Under the pieces are notes generated by a model. That model was not told the origin of the DNA and did no database searches. It saw nothing but the letters and a program-made list of their open reading frames with translations. A stretch of 10,865 nt of DNA from Candidatus Nitrosopumilus sp. (lineage in GTDB: Archaea > Thermoproteota > Nitrososphaeria > Nitrososphaerales > Nitrosopumilaceae), in the NCBI GenBank assembly GCA_013203245.1, contig JABMOR010000124.1:1-10865 (forward strand). Reading direction: 5' to 3'. Positions 1 through 5,981 of this stretch are shown piece after piece. Every line of letters begins with the position of its first letter. Positions within the stretch are counted from its first letter, which is position 1. Position numbers and translations under genes: made by a program.

Positions 1-618
1 AGAGATGATAGAGGTTCAAGAGATGACAGTAGAAATGAATCCACAACTGTAACTTGTTCTGATTGTGGTGATGAATGCACAGTTCCATTTGTTCCAAGAT
101 TTAACAAACCTGTTTTTTGTAGTGATTGTTTTAGAAAAAACAAACCAGAAGATTCAGGAAATGATAGATATTCCAGAGATGATAGAGGTTCAAGAGATAG
201 AGGTTCAAGATCATCTTCTAGATCAGAACCACGTAGAGATAATTCTAGATCTAGTAAACCACGAAATGATAAATTTTTGAGAAAACAAGAGAGCTTCTAT
301 TCTAATGGTTCCGATAAATTTTATGAAACTATCAAAGAAAAATTATATGAAATCTTGGGTGGAAAAATTTGTTCTAATTGCGGTTTTAGTGATGAAAGAG
401 CCATAGGAATCAGTCCGATATCTGAAAATGTTACTTCTAATAATTCTGGACGTGGAGGCGATGCTGCATCTTGGGGAAAATATATCTCATCACCAGATCT
501 TGCTAGAGAAGAATTAAAGGTATTTTGTTTAAATTGTAATGAAATTCGAGAACCTGTTACATCAAAACGATCTGAAGACAGATCAAGTTCAAAAAAGAGT
601 AAACACTTTCCTAGATGA
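1..618 (+). CDS. Zinc-ribbon (CxxC-x17-CxxC) protein with degenerate HNH-like domain, 5' end missing
   Basis: The reading frame is open from base 1, so the N-terminus lies outside the window; 205 residues are visible. Cys19/Cys22 and Cys40/Cys43 are separated by exactly 17 residues, matching the CxxC-x17-CxxC zinc-ribbon family. Residues 50-92 form a low-complexity Arg/Ser/Asp linker with RDDRGSRD-type repeats, resembling RGG/RS nucleic-acid-binding tails. Residues 115-184 look like a small HNH domain: an LGG-x2-CSNCGFSDERA stretch (Cys124/Cys127), a GRGG turn, and VFCLNCN (Cys176/Cys179). The zinc cysteines are kept, but the usual catalytic Asp-His after the first CxxC is replaced by Ser138-Pro139, so nuclease activity is doubtful. 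A nucleic-acid-binding role is inferred; no pathway is indicated. The RDDRGSRD motif recurs at residues 1-8, so further ribbon/linker modules may lie upstream. The C-terminus is a Ser/Lys/Arg-rich basic tail. Confidence 0.8.
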   Translation, partial: RDDRGSRDDSRNESTTVTCSDCGDECTVPFVPRFNKPVFCSDCFRKNKPEDSGNDRYSRDDRGSRDRGSRSSSRSEPRRDNSRSSKPRNDKFLRKQESFYSNGSDKFYETIKEKLYEILGGKICSNCGFSDERAIGISPISENVTSNNSGRGGDAASWGKYISSPDLAREELKVFCLNCNEIREPVTSKRSEDRSSSKKSKHFPR

Positions 619-634
619 TTAGTAGAATCATCTA
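612..634 (+). other. Perfect 9-bp hairpin over the stop codon of the zinc-ribbon gene
   Basis: TAGATGATT (612-620), loop AGTAG, then AATCATCTA (626-634) form a perfect 9-bp inverted repeat that includes the TGA stop at 616-618. No T-run follows directly, so it is not a classic terminator. It could be an mRNA 3'-end structure or a chance palindrome. Confidence 0.4.
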
Positions 635-651
635 TGAGAATTAGTTAACAC

Positions 652-661
652 TTTAATTATA
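652..661 (+). promoter_or_regulatory. TATA-like box for the 27-residue ORF
   Basis: TTTAATTATA is centred about 25 bases before the ATG at 681, the distance expected if transcription starts at the start codon (leaderless mRNA). The surroundings are generally A/T-rich, which lowers specificity. Confidence 0.4.
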
Positions 662-680
662 ATTATTTTAATATTAATTC

Positions 681-764
681 ATGAATGGTGATTTCAAAGC
701 ATTAGGAATTTCTCTAATTGTTATGGTTGGAATTGCAACGGCATATCTTGTATATGGTTTATAG
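681..764 (+). CDS. Putative 27-residue single-span membrane microprotein
   Basis: An ATG-initiated reading frame of 27 codons ends in TAG. The first six residues are polar (MNGDFK); the remaining 21 are almost all hydrophobic, with small Gly/Ala residues and two Tyr near the end, which is what a single transmembrane helix looks like. A TATA-like box lies about 25 bases upstream, consistent with a leaderless transcript. The gene ends 2 bases before the convergent gene on the other strand. There is no family assignment and length alone gives little statistical support, so this could be a chance ORF in AT-rich DNA. The combination of promoter, composition and tight packing makes a real gene more likely than not. 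Confidence 0.45.
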   Translation: MNGDFKALGISLIVMVGIATAYLVYGL

Positions 765-766
765 AA

Positions 767-1048
767 TCATTCTTTGACTATTTCTACAATATCTTCAATA
801 ATTCTAGTTGAAATTAACGTGTGTTCTTTATCTAATACAGATTGTATGAAATCTGCAAATCTTTCTACATTTGCTTCATCCTTGAGTACAATACTATGAG
901 CTGATTTATCTTTTAATGAAATTACTAATTCATTTTTAACAACATTTAGAATTCTTGTAATGTATGTCTCTTTACCATCTTTTATGAAAATAAAACTAGA
1001 TAGTTTTTGAGCCTCGTATTTGTCATCACATGTTACAGTTATTTTCAT
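767..1048 (-). CDS. Conserved-looking 93-residue protein coupled to trpS
   Basis: I do not recognise the family. The 93 residues suggest a small alpha/beta domain: strand MKITVTC, a helix near 9-20, strands around 29-46, then two C-terminal helices (about 57-74 and 78-92). There is no signal peptide, membrane segment or cysteine cluster. Its ATG overlaps the TGA of the upstream tryptophanyl-tRNA synthetase gene in an ATGA arrangement (1045-1048), so the two are almost certainly co-transcribed and translationally coupled, which hints at a translation-linked or housekeeping role. The size and strand/helix order loosely recall Pcc1-like KEOPS subunits, but the diagnostic residues are not evident and I do not assign that function. 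Confidence 0.75.
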   Translation of the reverse strand: MKITVTCDDKYEAQKLSSFIFIKDGKETYITRILNVVKNELVISLKDKSAHSIVLKDEANVERFADFIQSVLDKEHTLISTRIIEDIVEIVKE

Positions 1049-2157
1049 TTATCCTCAAAAAGAAATTGTTCTATCTGGTTTTTTGCTTTTTCTCTATTTT
1101 CTTGATGAACTGCAAGAAATGAATTAATTTTTTCAATTAAAATTGATTTTAGTTCGCCTGAAAGTAATTTACCTGATTTATAATCTTCATAAATGATTTT
1201 TAATTTAGCATCATCTGGTTCAAAAAATATTCTTAGATATTGATAGGATACATCGATATCTGGATTTCCGCCAAGTTTTCTATGTTGTTCAATATCTGGT
1301 TGTCCTCCTGAAAATGCATGCTTGTTAATTTTATTTTTTACTTCATTTGGTGAATCTGTTGTGTAAATCGTACCTTTCTCATCTGATGCTGACATTTTTC
1401 CTCCTGGCCCTTCTAAACTTGGAATCATAATATTATGAATTAAAGCTGGTTTTTGTTTTCCAATTTTTGATGCAATATCTCTTGTTAATCTAAAATGAGG
1501 ATCTTGATCAACTCCTAATGGAATTAACACCGGTTTGTCTTCAATAAAACACGGAGCTGATTGTAATGATGTATAAAATATCATTCCAATATTTGTTTCA
1601 TTTGTAAAACCAAACGTTGCTTTTGTATTAGAAAAATTAATTTTTTTTGCTACTTCAGCAGCAATTGGATATAGTGTTTTAATATTTTTTGTATTGATAA
1701 TGATCTTTGTTTTTTCTGGGTTGAAACCTAATGCGATAAAATCTAATGCATTCTCATATGCAAATTTCTTTGTTTCATCTAAAGTTAGATTGGGTTTGGA
1801 ATAAAATTTCTCATCATCAGTAAGTTGAAAATACATGTTGACATCAAATTTATCTTGTAACCATTTTGCAAACATCCATGGTACTAAATGTCCAATATGG
1901 GTATGGCCTGAAGGACCTCTTCCTGTATATAGAAAGAATTTGTTACCTTTCTCATATTCATCAAGTATTCTAGCCAGTTCTCTATGTGAGAAGAAAATGC
2001 CTCGTCTGAGCATAAAATGATCTTCACCTGTGATTTTCTTGATTCTCTCGAGTAATTCTGAAGAAATCTTTTCAGTTCCAAATTGCTTGATTAATTTATC
2101 ATAGTCAATATCGCCCTCTACGTGCCACGGAGTTACAATAAAGTCATCAGCTGACAT
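1045..2157 (-). CDS. trpS: Tryptophanyl-tRNA synthetase, archaeal/eukaryotic type
   Basis: This class I aminoacyl-tRNA synthetase charges tRNA-Trp with tryptophan in the cytoplasm. Its 370 residues fit the archaeal enzyme. The ATP-binding signature reads GPSG-HTHIGH (residues 81-90, HIGH at 87-90) and the second signature is KMSAS at 254-258, the typical TrpRS form of KMSKS. DQDPHFR (217-223) is the characteristic active-site stretch of the archaeal/eukaryotic TrpRS group. The N-terminal part (WHVEGDIDYDKLIKQFG, 11-27) is also typical of that group. The ATG at 2157 lies about 25 bases from the A/T box at 2179-2184, consistent with a leaderless message. It overlaps the 93-residue gene downstream by 4 bases and diverges from pheS. 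The cognate tRNA-Trp is in this window at 9889-9962. Confidence 0.96.
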   Translation of the reverse strand: MSADDFIVTPWHVEGDIDYDKLIKQFGTEKISSELLERIKKITGEDHFMLRRGIFFSHRELARILDEYEKGNKFFLYTGRGPSGHTHIGHLVPWMFAKWLQDKFDVNMYFQLTDDEKFYSKPNLTLDETKKFAYENALDFIALGFNPEKTKIIINTKNIKTLYPIAAEVAKKINFSNTKATFGFTNETNIGMIFYTSLQSAPCFIEDKPVLIPLGVDQDPHFRLTRDIASKIGKQKPALIHNIMIPSLEGPGGKMSASDEKGTIYTTDSPNEVKNKINKHAFSGGQPDIEQHRKLGGNPDIDVSYQYLRIFFEPDDAKLKIIYEDYKSGKLLSGELKSILIEKINSFLAVHQENREKAKNQIEQFLFEDK

Positions 2158-2178
2158 TCATCTTGACTTAGGTTAAGG

Positions 2179-2184
2179 TTTAAA
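2179..2184. promoter_or_regulatory. Near-symmetric TATA box, possibly shared by trpS and pheS
   Basis: TTTAAA, embedded in AGGTTTAAAAAG, lies between two divergent genes. Its centre (2181.5) is about 25 bases from the trpS ATG (2157, minus) and about 28 bases from a TTG at 2209 (plus). TTTAAA is its own reverse complement, so TBP could bind in either orientation. It is the only good A/T box in the gap of about 50 bases. Both genes would be leaderless. The sharing is an inference from distance and symmetry. Confidence 0.5.
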
Positions 2185-2208
2185 AAGTCTTTTTCGGATT
2201 CTTTGCTG

Positions 2209-3597
2209 TTGTCGCAAGTTTTTCATGAAATTGAAAAAAAAATTATCGCCTCTTTAAGAGACAATCCAAAACAATCTCCTGAGTCTTTAGAAAAATCTAC
2301 ACAACTTTCACCTGATCAAATTAGACGAGGAATTGAATGGCTTAAATTAAAAAATCTGGCAATTGTAACTGAATCAAAATCAAGTATTCTGAGTTTAGGA
2401 AAAAATGGTGTTGAATCTTTTACAAAAGGATTGCCTGAAAGAAGATTGTTAGATTTACTAAAGACTGGACCTAAAAAATTATCTGATTTACAAAAAGAAT
2501 TAGGCTTTGTATTTGGACCTTCCATGGGTCTAGCTAGAAAAAATAATTGGATTGAAGTTTCACTTGATGAAATTTCTATAAAAAATTCCCCTTCAGAACT
2601 TCTAGGAGAAAAAACTCTCAAACTTATTGGAAATGAGAAGTTATCTAAAGATAAAATTGACAGTATTGATTTATCTGGACTTTTGAAAAGACCTGATTTT
2701 ATTATTGAGGATATTATTAAAACAAAAGAAATTTCATTATCAGATTTGGCAAAATCAATCAAAATTTCAGATTCTGTTGGTGGTATTGATGTTGAAGCTA
2801 ACGTTCCAGAAATTTTTGTTGCAAGAACCCATCCTCTAAAAGATACTATCGATGAAATTCGTGAGATATTTGTCACACTTGGTTTTTCGGAAATTCTTGG
2901 TAACATGACTCAATCAAGCTTTTGGAATTTTGATGCTTTGTTTACTCCGCAAGATCATCCTGCAAGAGAATTACAAGATACATTTTATCTGGATGGAATA
3001 AACGCTAAAAAAATTGGAACGCCTGAACAAATAAGAAAAGTTTCCGAATCTCATAAAAAGAATTGGCGATATCAGTGGGACATTAATGAAGCAAGAAAAA
3101 TGGTTCTTAGAACTCACACCACTTGTGTAACGATTAAACATTTAGCTGAAAACAAACCTGATGAGGCACGAATATTCTCTTTAGGTCGTGTATTTAGAAA
3201 TGAAAAAGTTAGTTACAAACATTTGGTTGAATTTAATCAAATTGAAGGTGTCGTTGTTGGAAAAGATGCTTCATTGAGAAATTTAATGGGAATTCAACGA
3301 GAGTTTTACAAACGAATCGGAATTACCAAAGTAAAATTCTGGCCAACATTTTTCCCTTATACTGAACCATCTCTTCAAACTATGGTTTATAATGAAAAAT
3401 TAGGAAAATGGATTGAATTATTTGGAATGGGTATTTTTAGACCTGAAGTAACTAAACCTCTTGGTATTACTCAACCTGTTTTAGCTTGGGGTGGTGGTAT
3501 TGAAAGAATTGCTATGTTAAAGTATGATCTAGGTGATGTAAGAGAGTTTTACAATAATAATCTTGGTTGGTTAAGGAGTGCTACAAAATGCCAGTAA
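2209..3597 (+). CDS. pheS: Phenylalanyl-tRNA synthetase alpha subunit
   Basis: This is the catalytic subunit of the (alpha-beta)2 class II enzyme that charges tRNA-Phe. The N-terminal ~90 residues look like winged-helix modules (LSPDQIRRGIEWLKLKNLAIV), as in archaeal and eukaryotic PheS. The class II core follows: motif 2 around IFSLGRVFRNEKVSYKHLVEF, then FFPYTEPS, and motif 3 as GGGIERIAML near residue 428. There is no ATG at the front. In-frame TTG codons occur at 2203 and 2209 (with CTG between). I prefer TTG 2209, giving MSQVFHEIEKK and 462 residues, because it lies about 28 bases from the A/T box whereas 2203 is only about 22; 2203 would add two residues. The stop overlaps the start of pheT by 10 bases. 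Confidence 0.95.
   Translation: MSQVFHEIEKKIIASLRDNPKQSPESLEKSTQLSPDQIRRGIEWLKLKNLAIVTESKSSILSLGKNGVESFTKGLPERRLLDLLKTGPKKLSDLQKELGFVFGPSMGLARKNNWIEVSLDEISIKNSPSELLGEKTLKLIGNEKLSKDKIDSIDLSGLLKRPDFIIEDIIKTKEISLSDLAKSIKISDSVGGIDVEANVPEIFVARTHPLKDTIDEIREIFVTLGFSEILGNMTQSSFWNFDALFTPQDHPARELQDTFYLDGINAKKIGTPEQIRKVSESHKKNWRYQWDINEARKMVLRTHTTCVTIKHLAENKPDEARIFSLGRVFRNEKVSYKHLVEFNQIEGVVVGKDASLRNLMGIQREFYKRIGITKVKFWPTFFPYTEPSLQTMVYNEKLGKWIELFGMGIFRPEVTKPLGITQPVLAWGGGIERIAMLKYDLGDVREFYNNNLGWLRSATKCQ
3573..3580 (+). promoter_or_regulatory. Shine-Dalgarno site of pheT
   Basis: AAGGAGTG ends 7 bases before the ATG at 3588, inside the end of pheS. It supports the ATG over the in-frame TTG at 3567 and fits internal initiation in an operon. 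Most other starts here have no such site and look leaderless. Confidence 0.65.
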
Positions 3598-5228
3598 TCG
3601 AATTATCTTATTCACGTCTCCAAAAATTAATTGGAAAAGTAACAAAAAAACAAATTTCTGATTCATTGCCTTTTCTTGGATTAGATATTGAATCCGAAGA
3701 TAAAGATCTTGTACGGATTGAATATAGTCCAAACAGACCTGATTACTCTACTGATTATGGGATTGCACTTGGCATGCAAGGATTACTTGGGATTAAAACT
3801 GGCATAGTGAAACTTAATGTAAAAAAATCTAACAGTTATCAAATATCTGTTAATTCTTCAGTGACAAAGATTAGGCCTTTTGTAACTGGAATTATTGCAA
3901 AAAATGGAAAAATTGATGATAAAACAATCAAACAATTAATGACCATGCAAGAAGATCTTCATTTTGGAATAGGAAGAAAAAGAAAAAAATCGTCAATTGG
4001 AATACATGATTTAGATAAAATTTCATTTCCACTAGTTTACACTACGACAACTAGAAATCATACATTCATTCCATTAAACTCTGAAAAAGATACAACTATC
4101 TCAGAAATATTGGTAAACACTGATGTTGGAAAAGATTATGGTTCTATACTTGGCCAATCTTCTCAAGTGCCTATAATTTTAGATGAAAATCAAAATACGG
4201 TGTCTTTCCCTCCTATAATTAACGCTGCAGTCACCACAGTTACTACAAAAACCAAAAATCTCTTTGTTGAGGTAACTGGAATTACTAAAGAAGATGCTGA
4301 AGATATGCTTGCAGTTGTAGCGACCATTTTACAAAGTGCTGGTTTTATCTTAGAATCTGTAAAAATAACAGGCACAAAAAATTCTTCACCAAAATTAGAA
4401 CAAAGAAAAATGACTGTTAGTACTTCATTAATCAATCAGACTTTGGGTTTAAATCTTAATTCTTCAAAAATTGTCTCATCTTTAAAAAAATCTCGCTTAG
4501 ATGCAATATCTAAAGGAACAAATATTATTTGTACAATACCTGCATATCGATTTGATATTTTTGGACCTTTAGATTTAGTTGAAGAAGTTGCTTTGGGATA
4601 TGGAATCCAAAATCTTGAACCTATACTATCTCCTTCTCAAACTATAGGAAAAATAAATCCTGTTTCAATAAAACTAAAATCTTTAGACCACACAATGATT
4701 GGACTGGGATTTCTTGAAGCTTTGAATTCTAGTTTGACTAGTAAACGAGTATTATATGATATGACTAACAGGGATTCAACAAAAATTATTTCTGTACTTG
4801 ATTCAAAAAGCAGAGAGCATACTATTTTACGTGATTCAATTCTTCCAGGTTTATTAGAAAATCTTTCAAAAAATATTCACGAATCGTATCCTCAAAAAAT
4901 GTTTGAAACTGGAACCGTTTTTGCTACCGAAAACCCAATATCTGAAAAAATTAATTTTTCTGGTATCAGTGCACATAAAGATGCAAATTTCACTGAAATA
5001 AAATCAATCATTCAATCTGCATTAAATATTGGATTTGGAATTAAAGTAGAAACAAAAACTGCAACTAATTCTACATTTGAAGATGGTCATTGTGCAACAA
5101 TTATTCTAAATAATATCCCAATTGGAATTATTGGAAAAATTAATTCAAAAATTATTGAAAATTATAAGATTCGTGTTCCTGTAGTGGGATTTGAGATATC
5201 GTTGTCTGATTCTCTTCTTAAAAATTAA
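3588..5228 (+). CDS. pheT: Phenylalanyl-tRNA synthetase beta subunit
   Basis: This 546-residue subunit partners PheS; it carries the editing domain that removes Tyr mischarged on tRNA-Phe and structural domains needed for tRNA binding. The order fits archaeal PheT, which lacks the bacterial N-terminal EMAP-like and C-terminal anticodon-binding extensions: a B1-type start with YSPNRPD at 46-52, a B3/4 editing domain at roughly 95-260 (TTKTKNLFVEVTGI), a B5 domain at about 275-345 with PAYRFDI (318-324) and EEVALGYG (332-339), then a catalytically inactive class II-like domain to the end. The start at ATG 3588 is chosen for its Shine-Dalgarno site. It overlaps pheS by 10 bases, so the subunits are co-translated. 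A structured RNA region follows. Confidence 0.95.
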   Translation: MPVIELSYSRLQKLIGKVTKKQISDSLPFLGLDIESEDKDLVRIEYSPNRPDYSTDYGIALGMQGLLGIKTGIVKLNVKKSNSYQISVNSSVTKIRPFVTGIIAKNGKIDDKTIKQLMTMQEDLHFGIGRKRKKSSIGIHDLDKISFPLVYTTTTRNHTFIPLNSEKDTTISEILVNTDVGKDYGSILGQSSQVPIILDENQNTVSFPPIINAAVTTVTTKTKNLFVEVTGITKEDAEDMLAVVATILQSAGFILESVKITGTKNSSPKLEQRKMTVSTSLINQTLGLNLNSSKIVSSLKKSRLDAISKGTNIICTIPAYRFDIFGPLDLVEEVALGYGIQNLEPILSPSQTIGKINPVSIKLKSLDHTMIGLGFLEALNSSLTSKRVLYDMTNRDSTKIISVLDSKSREHTILRDSILPGLLENLSKNIHESYPQKMFETGTVFATENPISEKINFSGISAHKDANFTEIKSIIQSALNIGFGIKVETKTATNSTFEDGHCATIILNNIPIGIIGKINSKIIENYKIRVPVVGFEISLSDSLLKN

Positions 5229-5234
5229 AACTAA

Positions 5235-5247
5235 TTTATTTAAAAAC
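5235..5247 (+). promoter_or_regulatory. TATA-like box upstream of the structured RNA
   Basis: TTTATTTAAAAAC lies just after the pheT stop. Its centre is about 26-28 bases before position 5268, where the structured stretch begins. This suggests the RNA has its own promoter and is not simply the pheT 3' UTR. Confidence 0.5.
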
Positions 5248-5267
5248 TATTTTTCATAATTATTCCT

Positions 5268-5478
5268 TCAATGGTTTTTAGTAGGAGTAATCCTATTACA
5301 AATCGCCCAAGAGCAAGCATGCAGACGGATTAGGATGAGTCGATCGTAATGATACCAGTGATTTCTAATTCACCCAGGCGTGCTACATTGTGGGCAACCC
5401 CGGTTTCAGAACGCGAGGAGGCGTATGGCTATGACCAATGATTTGGTGCGAGTCAGAACCGGGGAACATATCTTTTTT
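5268..5478 (+). ncRNA. Structured non-coding RNA of unidentified family
   Basis: This stretch has no convincing ORF, is clearly richer in G and C than its surroundings and is packed with complementary segments. Hairpin 1: TAGTAGGA (5279-5286), GTAA tetraloop, TCCTATTA (5291-5298). Arm 2: GCCCA (5305-5309) with TGGGC (5391-5395), AGCATGC (5316-5322) with GCGTGCT (5378-5384), and GGATTAG (5327-5333) with CTAATTC (5365-5371), nested in order. Arm 3: CCCCGGTTT (5398-5406) with GAACCGGGG (5456-5464), enclosing ACGC/GCGT (5411-5414/5421-5424) and CCAA/TTGG (5435-5438/5443-5446). A TATA-like box precedes it and T6 follows at 5473-5478. It lacks the signatures I would expect of archaeal SRP RNA, RNase P RNA, 5S rRNA or tRNA. 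The ends and strand are inferred from the promoter and T-run. Confidence 0.65.
5473..5478 (+). terminator. T6 run ending the structured RNA
   Basis: TTTTTT follows the last stem of the RNA (ending 5464) by 8 bases. Archaeal RNA polymerase commonly stops at such T-runs without needing a hairpin. Confidence 0.5.
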
Positions 5479-5518
5479 CAAAAACCATTAAACATCGATG
5501 GAAATATGAGAAAATGAA

Positions 5519-5938
5519 ATGGTGAATTATTGGTTAGCAAAACAAGAACCTAGTGGACCAAGGGGGTATAATTTTGAACAGCTGAAAAAAGAAAAAACAA
5601 CAGTATGGGATGGAGTTCATAATAATTTAGCACTAAAACATATGCGAGAAATGAAATCAGGCGATCTTGTATTTTTTTATCATACAGGTGATGAACGACA
5701 AGCAGTAGGAATTATGCAAATAACTTCAAAACCCTATTCCAATCCTAAAGAAGATGTAGAACGATTTATTGTTGTTGATGTAAAATATAAAAACACATTG
5801 AAACGCCCAGTGACTCTTGATGAAATGAAAAAAGAGAAAAAATTTAAAGATTGGGAATTAATAAGAATTTCAAGGTTATCTGTAATGCCTGTACCAAAGC
5901 CAATTTGGGATGATATTGTAAAGATGTCTCAAAACTAA
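5519..5938 (+). CDS. EVE-domain (PUA/YTH-like) protein
   Basis: At 139 residues this is essentially a single EVE domain, the family of human THYN1 and bacterial relatives. These domains share the PUA/YTH-like fold and are thought to bind modified bases in DNA or RNA. Visible hallmarks are YWLAKQEP (4-11), the WDGVHNNLALKHMREMK segment (30-46), then GDLVFFYHTGDERQAVGI (48-65) and a Lys-rich C-terminal half. Aromatic residues Trp5, Trp30 and Tyr54 are candidates for the base-binding pocket. The ATG at 5519 is chosen because YWLAKQEP normally follows the start directly; an ATG at 5514 in another frame reads only MKW before a stop. It lies about 40 bases downstream of the structured RNA. The substrate is unknown. 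Confidence 0.85.
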   Translation: MVNYWLAKQEPSGPRGYNFEQLKKEKTTVWDGVHNNLALKHMREMKSGDLVFFYHTGDERQAVGIMQITSKPYSNPKEDVERFIVVDVKYKNTLKRPVTLDEMKKEKKFKDWELIRISRLSVMPVPKPIWDDIVKMSQN

Positions 5939-5948
5939 CAATAATCGG

Positions 5949-5960
5949 TTTATTGATATA
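5949..5960 (+). promoter_or_regulatory. TATA-like box for the RAM-domain gene
   Basis: TTTATTGATATA ends 21 bases before the ATG at 5982, with its centre about 25-29 bases upstream depending on the register used. This suits a leaderless transcript; no Shine-Dalgarno site is seen. Confidence 0.4.
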
Positions 5961-5981
5961 GTCGATTTATCTAATTTCTGT

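Noticed and set aside
65..280. ATG-initiated reading frame over the linker region
   Set aside because: It overlaps, in another frame, the frame open from base 1, which carries the CxxC-x17-CxxC motif and runs on into the HNH-like domain. Its Ile/Glu/Val-rich product comes from the repeats read in the wrong frame.
277..618. Separate gene starting at the TTG at 277
   Set aside because: It is the same frame as the ORF open from base 1 with no stop between, so it is the C-terminal part of the larger protein.
1835..2081. Small frames on both strands inside trpS
   Set aside because: They cover the HIGH-motif region of TrpRS in wrong frames and have no independent support.
2316..2906. Long 196-codon frame on the minus strand inside pheS
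   Set aside because: It lies antisense to a clearly recognised gene; its Ser/Phe/Ile-rich product is what antisense reading of AT-rich coding DNA gives.
4190..4435. 81-codon minus-strand frame inside pheT
   Set aside because: It is antisense to the PheT editing and B5 domains and has a low-complexity hydrophobic product.
5268..5478. The structured region as SRP RNA, RNase P RNA, 5S rRNA or tRNA
   Set aside because: I could not find the SRP helix 8 motif, the RNase P core GAAAGUC-type sequence, a 5S-type fold, or a T-arm with GTTCRA. A divergent member is still possible, so no family is named.
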